From Glandiceps talaboti (lineage: Eukaryota; Hemichordata; Enteropneusta; Spengelidae): 64,000 bases of DNA. Below the pieces are notes generated by a model, which did no database searches, had not been told where the DNA came from, and saw nothing but the letters and a program-made list of their open reading frames with translations. The stretch lies in the NCBI RefSeq assembly GCF_964340395.1, contig NC_135557.1, positions 16,885,867 to 16,949,866 on the forward strand, given 5' to 3'. A program made the translations under genes and the position numbers. Shown here piece by piece: positions 51,201 through 63,028 of this stretch; within the stretch, counting starts at the first letter, position 1, and each line of letters starts with the position of its first letter.

Positions 51201-52120
51201 TGGATATTCCTGTCTCTGCTGTCGATTTTACAATTATTACACGTTTTTTGGTTCTGTATCATTCTAAGGGCGGTGTTCATGGCATTGCGTTCTGGTAAGG
51301 TAAGTGTTATAGTATTAACACTTTGTTAGAGGATGAGTTAAGGTTGGTTGTTTGATTGGTTTGTACTTCATGTGACGTTTTATTATCGTTGAGGTCGGAG
51401 AAGATTATAGGAATAATATGCATTGCACAAGTCAAAGTGTACACATTCAAACAGAATACATGCGATTTAATTCTGGTCGTTGTACGTCACCACAATACGT
51501 GACGTCATTGGTGTTGTGGTGTTCAAAATATCAACACGTTATATATACAGTGTGATATATATTTGCTACATACCAGCACAAGGAATAAAATGGCATCTAC
51601 TAGTGCCCGAATGATGCCAAGAAATAAGTTTTTTATAACACATAATCTCAAGCACATATCCTTTCCATAGTTGAAGGATATTACCCTAGGGAAAATGGAA
51701 CACGACTCTTGACTCGCTCTATGCAAATTGAGGTCACTAGTACATACTTGTGACACGATCTGAGCCAGTCACTGAAGGCTGTGCTGAAAATATGCGTCAT
51801 AAACAACTATATGTAGTACGAATCTCAGGCTGTACGTGCACGAGGCTCGTGGGAATAACATTCACCATAAGTGCTGTAAAAGTGCAGTTCCGAACTTCCG
51901 GCTAACATTAGCATAATTTCATATAATAACGCACTAATAGTGAGATTCGCAATATATGTATTTAGCCGTCGCTTATTTCAATTATTCTTAACGTTGACTG
52001 AAGTGTTTATATGATATGTAAATCACTATTCAGTTTTTAAAATTCCTGTTGTTTCTCATTCTTTCCGAACAGGTTGAAAAAGACGTTCGAAGTGACCAAG
52101 AAGAGAGCAGTTCTGACTAG
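48299..52120 (+). CDS. CERS: Ceramide synthase gene 2, complete TLC domain, shortened tail
   Basis: Exons 48299-48471, 48599-48835, 49060-49168, 49973-50065, 50429-50557, 50803-50909, 51131-51299 and 52073-52120, 354 residues. Same phases as gene 1. Start chosen at MDDLNSWFW, which aligns with the other copies and places the N-x-T sequon (VNVTW) correctly. FVHH and HDCSD motifs are intact, as is the homeobox-like [10 protein letters not shown]. The tail keeps DVRSDQE, but after SSSD a TA dinucleotide not present in genes 1 and 3 makes a TAG stop, removing 26 residues including the acidic EDE and NS repeat. Introns are short, and 3' half exons carry many replacements (for example EMFVHH, RAVFMAL). 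Likely still functional. Confidence 0.93.
49585..49885. repeat. Probable mobile-element relic in CERS gene 2 intron 3
   Basis: GGTGGGGTGGGGTGGGCAGA then T-rich sequence at the left, and AGGTGGGGTCGGGTAACCGG then AACTTTTTTTATTTGGCC at the right. Absent from genes 1 and 3. No clear ends were identified. Confidence 0.35.
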
Positions 52121-52320
52121 AGGATGAAGTCGTCCAAAACAGAAAGCATGTAGTCAATTCCAATTCCAATTCCAATTCCAAATCTTAAAACTATATGTTC
52201 TTTGACTGCCATTTACGAAACACCCCAATAGCTATCGAACAGCTGAACTGATGTGTACCCTGCATCTATTGAAATATTAAGCAGACAATTTTTTTCAAGC
52301 ACAGTATATATTGTCTTTCA

Positions 52321-52326
52321 AATAAA
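52321..52326 (+). promoter_or_regulatory. Poly(A) signal of CERS gene 2
   Basis: AATAAA about 200 bases after the stop. At the same position genes 1 and 3 have ACTAAA. Confidence 0.5.
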
Positions 52327-52512
52327 CGTATCCAAATACATATAAAAGAATGTGTATTTCCGATAACCTGGCTGACCTGAGTTAAAAGCTGCACTAGCTG
52401 CAACTACAACGTTTTTAAAAAAACAAAAATAAATCAATTGTTTGATATAATGACTTACTCATCATAATTGGACACGTTGAACACGATTGTGTCTTCCGTG
52501 GGTAAAACTATT

Positions 52513-52575
52513 GTCGGTGGCTGAGTGGATAAACCACTTACCTCGTATAATTGCAGTCGGGGTTAGAATCCATTA
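52513..52575 (+). other. tRNA-like head, downstream of CERS gene 2
   Basis: TGGCTGAGTGG is a perfect A-box match and GGTTAGAATCC is one base off the B box, 38 bases later. Part of the duplicated CERS unit, not a separate insertion. Confidence 0.45.
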
Positions 52576-52972
52576 TGGATTTAAGAGTTGACACCGACCA
52601 GTTAAAGAATGGTGAGAATTTTGTGTTAATATCAAAATAAAAATTACATTCAAAAACTTAAAGGTAAAATTGTTAGGACTTGCATCTATTTCCGTGTGAA
52701 TTTTCTATCCATAGTATCATTGCCATTTTTTAAATTACATTTCTTAAGAATTCAGGTTGTTTTAAGACTTTAAGTTGAATTTATACAGGAGTCTACATAT
52801 TGCGTTAGGTTTCTTCACGTATGATTCTCTTCACATTCTTCGTTTACACCTCATTAAACTATCACAGATACATTGTGACAAACGAGTGAGTATCTTGTCT
52901 TTGTGGCGAAGCAGCTTCTCAAAACAAAATAAAATGAATTCCGACCTACCATATTTTCACAAGTCATGTTAT

Positions 52973-52976
<4 letters not shown>

Positions 52977-53008
<32 letters not shown>
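52977..53008. repeat. (TA)n microsatellite
   Basis: Short TA run; the matching run after gene 3 (60000-60133) is four times longer. Confidence 0.93.
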
Positions 53009-53012
<4 letters not shown>

Positions 53013-53182
53013 GTGGATAAATGGTGTTGTGTACGTGTGTGTAACTATTCTATGAATAGGAGCTATTGAATGGCCGTTGGTGTAATTGTACATACAGTAG
53101 TGTGGCAAACAGTTTTTTTTAAGTATATTCCCGAGGTAAAAGCTTTTAAACCCACAAAGCAAGAACCTTCATTTTTACCTAC

Positions 53183-53211
53183 CGTAAGGGGGAGGTTATG
53201 TTATGCTTCTA

Positions 53212-53306
<95 letters not shown>

Positions 53307-53722
53307 CTGTCTCTCTGTCTGTCTGTCTGTCAATATAATTCGGCTAATACATTAATTATAACACACTTATCCAATAAGGCCTGTTATCATAGCTTATTTA
53401 GTTTTAATGAGTAATTTGCATAATTAGTGATTTTGGTAATTATTCTTTATCTTAAGAATGCAATCTTCAAATTTCATATAATTTGGTACATGGTGCAACT
53501 TATAAGCTAAATGGTTAATTTGCATAATTAATTTGATTTTTATAATATGTTAACTATATAAGCCTCAAACTTCATACAGTTTCGTATCATTAATTTTCCA
53601 ATTAAGTGGTACATATCATGTATAATAACTATAGTTCAGAATTGTGTATTCCAACAATTTGTGTAGGCCCAAACATCTACGGTTTTGCACCTACAGAAGG
53701 CATTCAGTTTAAATCTAGTGTG
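53183..53722 (+). mobile_element. HINE-like family B copy upstream of CERS gene 3
   Basis: Starts TACCGTAAGGGGGAGGTTAT, has a (TCTG)n/(CT)n microsatellite (53213-53331) and AATTTGCATAATTA units. It ends CCTACAGAAGGCATTC then AGTTTAAATCTAG. 3' end is ~290 bp before the gene 3 ATG. Confidence 0.65.
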
Positions 53723-53946
53723 TGTACTTAATGACGTCCATTCGCCGTAGCACAATTAGACCTACTAACGAACCAAGTGATTTGGCTAATGGCTATCCCA
53801 CAAAACATTTTAGCTTGAAATATTGCAAACAAAACATTAAAAGGGTGATTGTAATGCAAATGAGTTCAATTATTTATGAATATTTATATTCATTAATTGG
53901 ATTAAATTTATATTTGAATAGTAAATTACTCCGGGATACTAAATGA

Positions 53947-53952
53947 TATAAA
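53947..53952 (+). promoter_or_regulatory. TATA-like box of CERS gene 3
   Basis: TATAAA 58 bases before the ATG, inside a block (ACTCCGGGATACTAAATGAT to the start codon) that is nearly identical upstream of gene 4. Confidence 0.45.
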
Positions 53953-54009
53953 GGCATACACTACTCCGTTTCTATATTTTGTATGTTTCATAGCACAGAG
54001 CTTTCGAAT

Positions 54010-57000
54010 ATGGATGACTCAAACTCGTGGTTTTGGTCGGAGAGTTTCTGGTTGCCTGTAAATGTGACTTGGGCTGATTTGCAATCTGTGGACGGTACAA
54101 AGTACCCACAACTGGAAGACCTCTACATTGTGTTTTATTTGTATGCACCTATACTTTTCGTTATTAGGATACTTTATGAGAGGTAGGCATTTGACAAAGT
54201 AAACAGGAGAACCTGTTTTCTCTTTAACTTGTATTGTACATCATGTCTTTCCCATCCTCTATGAAAACAAACGAATTGTACTTTTAACATTCTTTGATTT
54301 CTGTTTCAGGATGATTGCAGCCCCAATTGCCAAGTTCCTCGGAATTTCAGCAAAACGTTTTACCAAAGCACAGCCGAATGTTATACTAGAAAATGTGTAT
54401 AAAACTGTGAACAAAACGCCATCGCAAAAACAGATAGTCGGATTCGCCAAACAGTTAGATTGGAGTCCTCGACGAGTTGAAAGATGGTTCCGACGTCGAC
54501 GAATCCAAGACAAACCTTCACCGTCGACAAAGTTCTCAGAAAGCAGGTTTGAAAATCAACATACTACTGCTCATTTATAATTTGGAGAAAAAAAGTTAAA
54601 AATAAACAATCAATACTAGAGGAACGTTTTCGAGGTCATAATTTTGCCATACAATAAACCAGTTGGCGTATGTCATGTACGAAGGCCTGTTTTCATTGTG
54701 AATATGTTGCTTGACTCCATAATCCAAAAATTCACATATTTTCTCTTTGTTGTTTTTTTCACATTTTAGTTGGCGATTCCTGTTCTACCTCTTAGCGACA
54801 ACATATGCATTATACAATTTGAAGAATGAAGATTGGTTTTGGGACTCAAAGTTATGTTGGTATGGTTACCCAAAACACGTGAGTAACTTCAAACACAATC
54901 TAGCCGAGAATCCCGCTATTTCTTTCAAATCAAGCTTTGGTTTTCGAAACTGCATCAATACACTTTACAGTCAAGTCTAAAAAATAGGGCCTCTTGTTGC
55001 TGAATCAAATTATCAACATAACGTAGTCTCGGTTACCCAGACTCTCACCGCTGGGAGCTCTGCCAACAAGACCTCCCCAAACGAGATCTCGTTTGGGTGG
55101 TCTCGTAGAAGAGCCCCAGCGGTGAGAGTCTGGGTAACTAAGACTAAACATTACGGAAAACATTGTCACATACTCAAAAATAAATGTAACAGTAGAAAAA
55201 ACCTAGAAATTTCAGCAGCTGCAACTGTTTGATTTTTGTCGTCAATTATGTGCAAAAATACATCAATTTATGAAACTATAAATCTTGCTAAGCTGGTTTA
55301 ATAGCTAGTGGAGACAAAGCGTAGAGTACTTAGAGTATCTGCACGAGCGTTTGCAGTGTTCTCTGTGGTACGGTCGTACTTACTTACTTATTTCCTGTGT
55401 TTCCCTCCTTCTTTTCGTTTCCTAGCAACTGACAGAACAACTTGAAATATATTACATGGTGGAATTATCGTTCTATTGGGCTCTACTCTTCTCACAGTTC
55501 TTTGATGTGAAAAGGAAGGTATGGGACTGTTGTCAGTATACATGCAATGGCGATTGTCAGCGTCGCCAAGACAAACCGTATTCAAATTGATAAAATCTGT
55601 AAAAAAAAAAATCAAAAATTTAAAAAAGGGGGGGGGGGATAAAATAAATCTAACGAGTTTTGTCTTGAAGTCGTCCACGCCAAGTCTCCATTCTTTGATA
55701 TTGCTGTAAATATAACTGTAGTTCGAAAACCTTTGACATTCCTAGTGTTTTTTTTATGACGAGGAGTGCATTCCAAAAATGTTAATGTATCTGATTCGGT
55801 TAAATGTCTAGTCTGAAAGTTCAGTCCGTTACGTAACTACTCCCTAAATAAGCCAAAACAACGACTTAATCTTTCAATGCAGCTTTAAGTAAACCCCACA
55901 ACCTTAACTTGCCAAGTGGCTGACTTTGATATGTTTCACATTCTGGTGAATGCTCTCTTTCTGCGTTTTAATTCAAAACATTGTTTACACAATTTTTGTT
56001 CTTTTACAGGATTTCTTAGAGACATTTATCCACCACGTCGTAACAATTATGTTAATAACTTTTTCCTGGACCGTCAACTACTTACGCATGGGTGCTATTG
56101 TGTTGGTTATACATGATTGTTCGGATATATTCTTAGAAGTAAGACACTTGATGCTAATTTTTTAGTATGTCTATTTCATTTTGGAAAACTTACGAAGATA
56201 GTTATGGAACGACACATGTACGTCTTATTCCAGTGGTCTTGCCTTAATAGTTAACTTTAACTCCCACTAATCCCCCCCCCCTCTCTCTATTATATGTGAT
56301 CAAACACTTTGTGAAAAATTGTTTTAAAAAATGATTAATTGATATTGGTATATCGATTGTCATACAATCTTTTGTTAGCTCCCAACGGGCACCGCCCGGA
56401 GAGCTCCTAGTATAAGTTGGGTTCTGTCTGTGCGTCCTTCTGTCCATGCACGCATGTGTGCTTACGTTCACCCTCGTATCTGTGGTACCAATATTTCAAC
56501 CAAATGTGATACAAAGGTAACATACTATGTTATTTCGTTTTGTGATAGAATCAAATATGGCCGAATGGCAGCCATATTTGCTGTAAAATTTCACAATTTG
56601 GTCAATTTGCACCATGAATTTAGGTGTGAAACTCCATTTAAGTGCCTACACCTATATAACCTTTGACCTTCAAAGTCTTCTGCAAGGTTGAACAGGCAAG
56701 TTAAGTTATTTAAAGCTCCTTGAATCAACCATTTCAAGTGATGATTATATTTTAATCATGACTTAGATTTTAACAATGTGGGACATATGTACCTCCCTCA
56801 ATTTCGCTACCTTGACCTTTATATCATATGGCGGCCATATTTGTAATTACAAAACAAACTTTGCTTCTAAGCCCATCTTAAAAACACCTAGGTTGATACA
56901 TATGGACATCATTCAAGTGTCTACGCCTCATTATCAATGGTATGCTTTGTAATGAGAACTTGACCCCTGTCCTCGACAAATATTTTCAAGTTGTAATAAC

Positions 57001-57870
57001 TGAAATTTTTATTTCTGTCAGAAGTTGAATACACAAAGACTCCATGTAAGTATCTATCAAAGGTAAGCTTTCTGTTATAAATTGCCATTCGACTTTGACC
57101 ACCATCTTCATGGTCAAATAGCAAATTGGGCAATATATTTGGAAGTGTTATCCCAAACGACACCATTTAAATGTGTACACCCACATTGTATTCAGAGAGA
57201 CTTTTGACCTTAACCTTCATGTTCAAGGTCAAACTTAAATTTGCATAGTTTAGCCATCAACAACCAGTTCGGGGTCTATGTCTTCTATGGAGGCTTCTTA
57301 TTCTATTCTTCCAGGCAGGAAAGATGGCAATCTATGTAAAATCACAGAAACTGTGTGACTCACTTTTTATACTTTTTGCTGTTGTATTTTTCATCACAAG
57401 ACTTATTATATATCCTTTACAGTGAGTATTCCTTTCAAATTATATTTTGAAAATTAACAGAAAATAGAAAATGTCCATCGTCGTTTTCCCAACATCCACG
57501 ATATGTCCCGTTTGACGTAGAAAAAGATAGCTTCAGCATTTATGTATTTTGATATGATGATAATCTCATAGAAATAATGCACCTAGTATTTCTAAATTAT
57601 ACTGACTCCTTTTCTTTCTAAACCATATGCTGAAATTAACAGGGAGATATACATTTCGGCAAAACAAACAAACTTCAATTCAGAAACCCCAATAAAATTT
57701 GCTTGTGATCATACCCGCAATTTCATTTGGTGTCGTATACATACCCGGGCATTAATTTCGCGGTATACATGCAAATTTCATGTACATATACTATTATATA
57801 TATGATTGTCTGATGATCGCAACAGCGTGAAACACTGTGTAACGGCTCCTGTGTATCTTACTTGATACTG

Positions 57871-57969
<99 letters not shown>

Positions 57970-59210
57970 TAGTAGTAGTAGTAGTTAGTCACCTTTAACA
58001 GTAATATATATCATTTTTACTTTGTGGCGAACATGTTCCAACATGAATACCAATAACACATATGTATACACGCCCGCCATTCAATGACTGACACTAATAA
58101 TTAGTAAAGGTCAAACTTGTCACATTCATTAATCATACGGGATATGTAAATTGGACTAAAATAGCTAGACACATTGGTGTGTTGAAAAATATAACATATG
58201 ACAAAGCCCAGTAATTTTTTTAAATTATTTGCTTGATAAAAATTCTGAAATTATACACTTGGCGAAAACCGAAGATGGATAGAAAGGTGGTGTGCATGTA
58301 GTGTTTGCCTACCTCTGTATTAGAACCATATACTTCTAACAGAAATCTCTAATTTTAATTGCAGTGTGTTAAAATCTGTGGTATTTGAAAGTTGGGTGAT
58401 AATAGCACCTACTACACCAAGACCACTTCCCTGGTGGATATTCATGTCTCTTCTGTCGATTTTACAATTATTACACGTGTTTTGGTTCTATACCATTGTA
58501 AGAATGATAGTCATGGCATTGCGTTCTGGTAAGGTAAGTATGACAATTATGGTATTAACACTTTGTTAGAATATGATTTAAGCTTGGTTGAATGATAGGT
58601 ACTTCATATTTGACATTTTATCATCGTCGAGGTCGGAGAAGATTATAAGAATGAGATATATTACACAGGCCAAGATGCACACATTCAAACAGAAAACACG
58701 CGATTTAATTCTGGTCGTTGTACGTCACCACAATACATGACGGCATTGGTTTTGTGGTGTTCAAAATATCAACACGTTATATATACAGTGTGATATATAT
58801 TTGCTACATACCAGCACAAGGAATAAAATGGCATCTACTAGTGCCCGAATGATGCCAAGAAATAAGTTTTTATAACACATATTCTCAGGCACATATCCTT
58901 TCCATAGTTGAAGGATATTACTCTAGGGAAAATGGAACACGACTCGTGCCCCGATCTATGCAAATTGAGGTCACCATGTGTCACTAGTCCATTTTATATA
59001 ACACACTAATAGTGAGATTCATAAAACACGTATTTAGCATTATATATACCGTCGCAACTTTCCTTTCTCGTTCTTTCCAAACAGGTTGAAAAAGACGATC
59101 GAAGTGACCAAGAAGTGATTAGTTCTGACGAGGATGAAGTCGTCCAAAACTTAAAGCATGTAGTCAATTCCAATTCCAATTCCAATTCCAATTCCAATTC
59201 CAAATCTTAA
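54010..59210 (+). CDS. CERS: Ceramide synthase gene 3, complete, mosaic of genes 2/4 and 1
   Basis: Exons 54010-54182, 54310-54546, 54770-54878, 55426-55518, 56010-56138, 57315-57421, 58365-58533 and 59085-59210 give 380 residues. FIHH, HDCSD, the homeobox-like [11 protein letters not shown] and the DDRSDQE tail with the NS repeat are all present. The 5' part (exons 1-2 and the 127-base intron 1) matches genes 2 and 4. From exon 3 on, exons and introns match gene 1 nearly base for base, including the fold-back MITE and the compound TA/TAG microsatellite but not the HINE. Small differences from gene 1: AGKMAIY for AAKMANY at the exon 6 start, NLKHVV for NGKHLV in the tail. ATG at MDDSNSWFW. 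Confidence 0.95.
55024..55146. mobile_element. 123-bp fold-back MITE in CERS gene 3 intron 3
   Basis: Counterpart of 39627-39750, differing by a few bases. Confidence 0.85.
56378..57310 (+). repeat. Old tandem-repeat element in CERS gene 3 intron 5
   Basis: Counterpart of 43005-43865. It keeps a ~100-base block (GAAGTTGAATACACAAAGAC onward, near 57020-57120) that gene 1 lacks. Confidence 0.5.
57875..57983. repeat. (TA)n then (TAG)n microsatellite
   Basis: Counterpart of 44431-44572, with six TAG trimers. Confidence 0.97.
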
Positions 59211-59536
59211 AACTATATGTTCTTTGACTGCCATTTACGAAACACCCCAATAGCTATCGAACAGCTGAACTGATGTCTACCCTGTATCTACTGAAATATT
59301 AAGCAGACCATTTTTTTCAAGCACAGTACAGATTGTCTTTCAACTAAAACGTATCCAAATACATGTAAAAGAATGTGTATTTCCAATAACCTGGCTGACG
59401 TGAGTTGAAAGCTGCACTAGCAGCAACTAGAATGTTTTTTTAAAAAAACAAAAATAAATTAATTGTTTGATATAATGACTTACTCATCATAATTGGACAC
59501 GTTGACACGATTGTGTCTTCCGTGGGTAAACCTATT

Positions 59537-59597
59537 GTCGGTGGCTGAGTGGATAAACCACTTACCTCGTATAATTGCAGTCGGGGTTAGAATCCAT
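59537..59597 (+). other. tRNA-like head, downstream of CERS gene 3
   Basis: Same A box TGGCTGAGTGG and near B box GGTTAGAATCC as after gene 2. Confidence 0.45.
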
Positions 59598-59999
59598 TAT
59601 GAATTTAAGAGTAGACACTGACCAGTTAAAGAATGGTGAGAATTTTGTGTTAATATCAAAATAAAAATTACATTCAAAAACTTAAAGGTAAAATTGTTAG
59701 GACTTGCAACTATTTCCGTGTGGATTTTCTATCCATAGTATCATTGTCATTTTTTAAATTACATTTCTTAAGAATTCGGGTTGTTTTAAGACTTTAAGTT
59801 GAATTTATACAGGAGTCTACATATTGCGTTAGGTTTCTTCACGCATGATTCTCTTCACATTCTTCGTTTACACCTCATCAAACTATCACAGAAATACTGT
59901 GACAAACGAGTGAGTATCTTGTCTTTGTGGCGAAGCAGTTTCTCAAAACAAAATAAAATGAATTCCGACCTACCATATTTTCTCAAGTCATGTTATTCG

Positions 60000-60133
<134 letters not shown>

Positions 60134-60159
60134 GAAGTGGTTAAATGGTGTTGTGTACA

Positions 60160-62050
60160 GTGTGTGAACTTAAGGGAAAATGACTACTGGTCATAAGGAC
60201 TGACATGTAGCAAATACTGCTGGTCCTTAAGGAAAACTGCTGGTCCATACTCAATGCAGTTCATGTTCACGACGTATATTTATATACCCTCTATTTACAG
60301 ATTAAATGATTTTGAACTTTAATATGATACAAGATATCTTTAGATATATTAAAGTAAAAGAGAGTACAACGAATTGTTCACTATCCACTATTATTTCATA
60401 AAATCTCCACTCACAGAGTCAACAAATAACTTGGAAGTAAATTTTGATTCACTACCAAGTAATATTTGACTCTATGAGTAGAGATTTTCATTTGTAACTA
60501 TGAACCCAGAAACTATGAATATTCATTCTCGCATAATCTGTTCCTATAGACTATAGTGGTCTGAGACTGAATGTATTCATTACACCATAGAAATACATAT
60601 CCATAGATTGTAGATAATATATGTGAATGAATCATTAAATATGCATTATCTGCAATCTCTAAGAGATCACAGTCCTCTCCTTCCTCTCTGTACGATTCAC
60701 TAAATTCTGAATCACATATCTAAAGTCATATTCATCGTCTGTGGCAACAGCTGATGTAGCTTTCCAACTCTTAGCGAAAGTAGACCCACAACTTCATCAT
60801 GGCAGAAAGTTTTGTCGCATAACTATCCCTCTTGAAAACTGTGTATTCACTTTATTTCAATTTCCATCCACAAAAGTGACACGGAGCGGTTTCGTCTTCC
60901 TTCAAATATGTACTGAAGCCCCCCCCCCATAAAGCCCTATCCGTATACCATACAGTGGTGTATTGAGTATCGTCTCTGACTCGACTGTATGTGTAAGAAA
61001 TCTGACCATGATGAAGAGAAGTATGGCTAAACATGTCTTACAATGCAAGTTTTTTTGACGTGGGAGCGTGATATGGTAACTGTACTATAATGTGTCATCA
61101 ACTATATGTACCCATGTTTGGCATGATGCAGTAATTTTCAAGATAAAACAATGGCAACAAAAATGCAACATTTCTAAGTTTATACGTTGATTACAACATG
61201 ACAGGACATACATTATCATATGAATCAAATTGAAAGCAATCAGACTACGCATTTTTTTTTTACTGTTTTACAAAAAAAACCTATCGTACTGAAGATATTT
61301 TACGAAGTGTACCTGCCTTCTTTATTAGTTAAAACGCCATTTTCAGAGTAATTTATATGTTTTCCGTCAGTTTGTTTTGATCATGGCCACACACATGGGG
61401 AACTCCGGTAAATTGTTCGGGAAACCCGCTAACATTTACCAGCTTTAATACCAGCCTTTAAAAAACAGTGTCTGTTTAAATTCGTCTTCTTCTTCTTCAG
61501 AAGCTCATTGCTGCCTTCTAAATATCGCCACATACTTTATTAATACAACGTGGAACTGTCTCAAACACGTTAAAAGTTTCATACACTTAGAACAGTAAAC
61601 TTTACAACAATTACTATATCATGGTGGAAAAAGACGCATGTGCTGAATGCGTAAAATGGGTCTGGATGTCTAAGGCGTTATGGTTAGTCAAGACACAAAT
61701 AATTGGAGAAATTCGGTCAATTATGTGTTTTTTTGCTAACATAATTTCATAAAGTAAATGTTGTATGCTACGTCATATGTAGACATGATATCAACATTGA
61801 CAACAACACGTAGCGAGCTAGCTCTGTGTCACTTGACTTGAACGAGATGATGTCGAGAGTAAAATAGGTAACACAAGATCAGATTCATGTAGGTGAAATT
61901 CGATATATCTTTGAATAAATGTTATTATTTACTCCAAATTTCAGTCGGTCATAAGGACCGATACGTTGTTGTAATTCTGAAAAACTGTCGGTCCGAACGG
62001 AAATCTGTTGGTCTCGGGGCCGAAGGACCGGCGTTAATTTCGCACGCTGG
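60160..62050. mobile_element. ~1.9-kb insertion between CERS genes 3 and 4
   Basis: The gene 2-3 spacer reads GTTGTGTACGTGTGTGTAAC without a break. In the gene 3-4 spacer GTTGTGTAC occurs at both 60150 and 62050, flanking ~1.9 kb of unrelated DNA, so this is an insertion with a probable target duplication. Both ends carry GGTCATAAGGAC in direct orientation. Inside are two hairpins (60400-60488, 60603-60660). No protein or class recognised. Confidence 0.65.
60400..60488. repeat. Hairpin, 34-bp arms
   Basis: AAAATCTCCACTCACAGAGT pairs with ACTCTATGAGTAGAGATTTT across a ~20-base loop with inner CTTGG/CCAAG. A second hairpin (GATTGTAGATAAT / ATTATCTGCAATC) follows at 60603-60660. Confidence 0.85.
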
Positions 62051-62256
62051 TTGTGTACGTGTGTGTAGCTATTCTAGTGATATATTGATAAGAGCTATTG
62101 AATGGGCGTTGGGTTAATTGTACATACAATAGTGTGGCAAACAGTTGTAATGTTATAGAAGATATCCATCGTGGAATGTGGTTTTCTTTAAGTATATTCC
62201 CGAGGTAAATGCTTTTAAACCCACTTAAAGCAAGAACCTTCATTTTTACCTACCGT

Positions 62257-62306
62257 AAGGGGGAGGTTATGTTATGCTTCTATCTATCTGTCTGTCTGTC
62301 TGTCTA

Positions 62307-62364
<58 letters not shown>

Positions 62365-62775
62365 TGTCTCTCTGTCTGTCTGTCCATATAATTCGGCTAA
62401 TACATTAACCATAACACACTTATCCAATAAGGCCTGTTAGCATAGCTTATTTAGTTTTAATGAGTAATTTGCATAATTAGTGATTTTGGTAATTATTCTT
62501 TATCTTAAGAATGCAAACTTCAAATTTCATATAATTTGGTACATAATGCAACTTATAAGCTAAATGGTTAATTTGCATAATCAATTTGATTTTTAAAATA
62601 TGTTAACTATATAAGCCTCAAACTTCATACAGTTTCGTATCATTAATTTTCCAATTAAGTGGTACACATCATGTATATTAGCTATAGTTCAGAATTATGT
62701 ATTCCGACAATTTGTGTAGGCCCAAACATCTACGGTTTTGCACCTACAGAAGGCATTCAGTTTAAATCTAGTTTA
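62257..62775 (+). mobile_element. HINE-like family B copy upstream of CERS gene 4
   Basis: TACCGTAAGGGGGAGGTTAT at the 5' end, (TCTG)n/(CT)n microsatellite (62280-62385), CCTACAGAAGGCATTC near the 3' end. Nearly identical to 53183-53722. Confidence 0.65.
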
Positions 62776-62965
62776 TGCACTTAATGTTAATGACGTCCAT
62801 TAGCAATAGCACAATTAGACCTACTAACGAACCAAGTGATTTGGCTAATGGCTATCCCACAAAACATTTTAGCTTGAAATATTGCAAACAAAACATTAAA
62901 AGGATGATTATAATGCAAATAAAAATTTATATTTTAATAGTACATTACTCCGGGATACTAAATGA

Positions 62966-62971
62966 TATAAA
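62966..62971 (+). promoter_or_regulatory. TATA-like box of CERS gene 4
   Basis: TATAAA 58 bases before the ATG, same spacing and surroundings as in gene 3. Confidence 0.45.
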
Positions 62972-63028
62972 GGCATACACTACTCCGTTTCTATATTTTG
63001 TATGTTTCATAGCACAAAGCTTTCGAAT

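Noticed and set aside
60741-60932. 63-codon ORF in the 1.9-kb insertion
   Set aside because: Composition and length consistent with chance; ends in a poly-C tract read as PPP.
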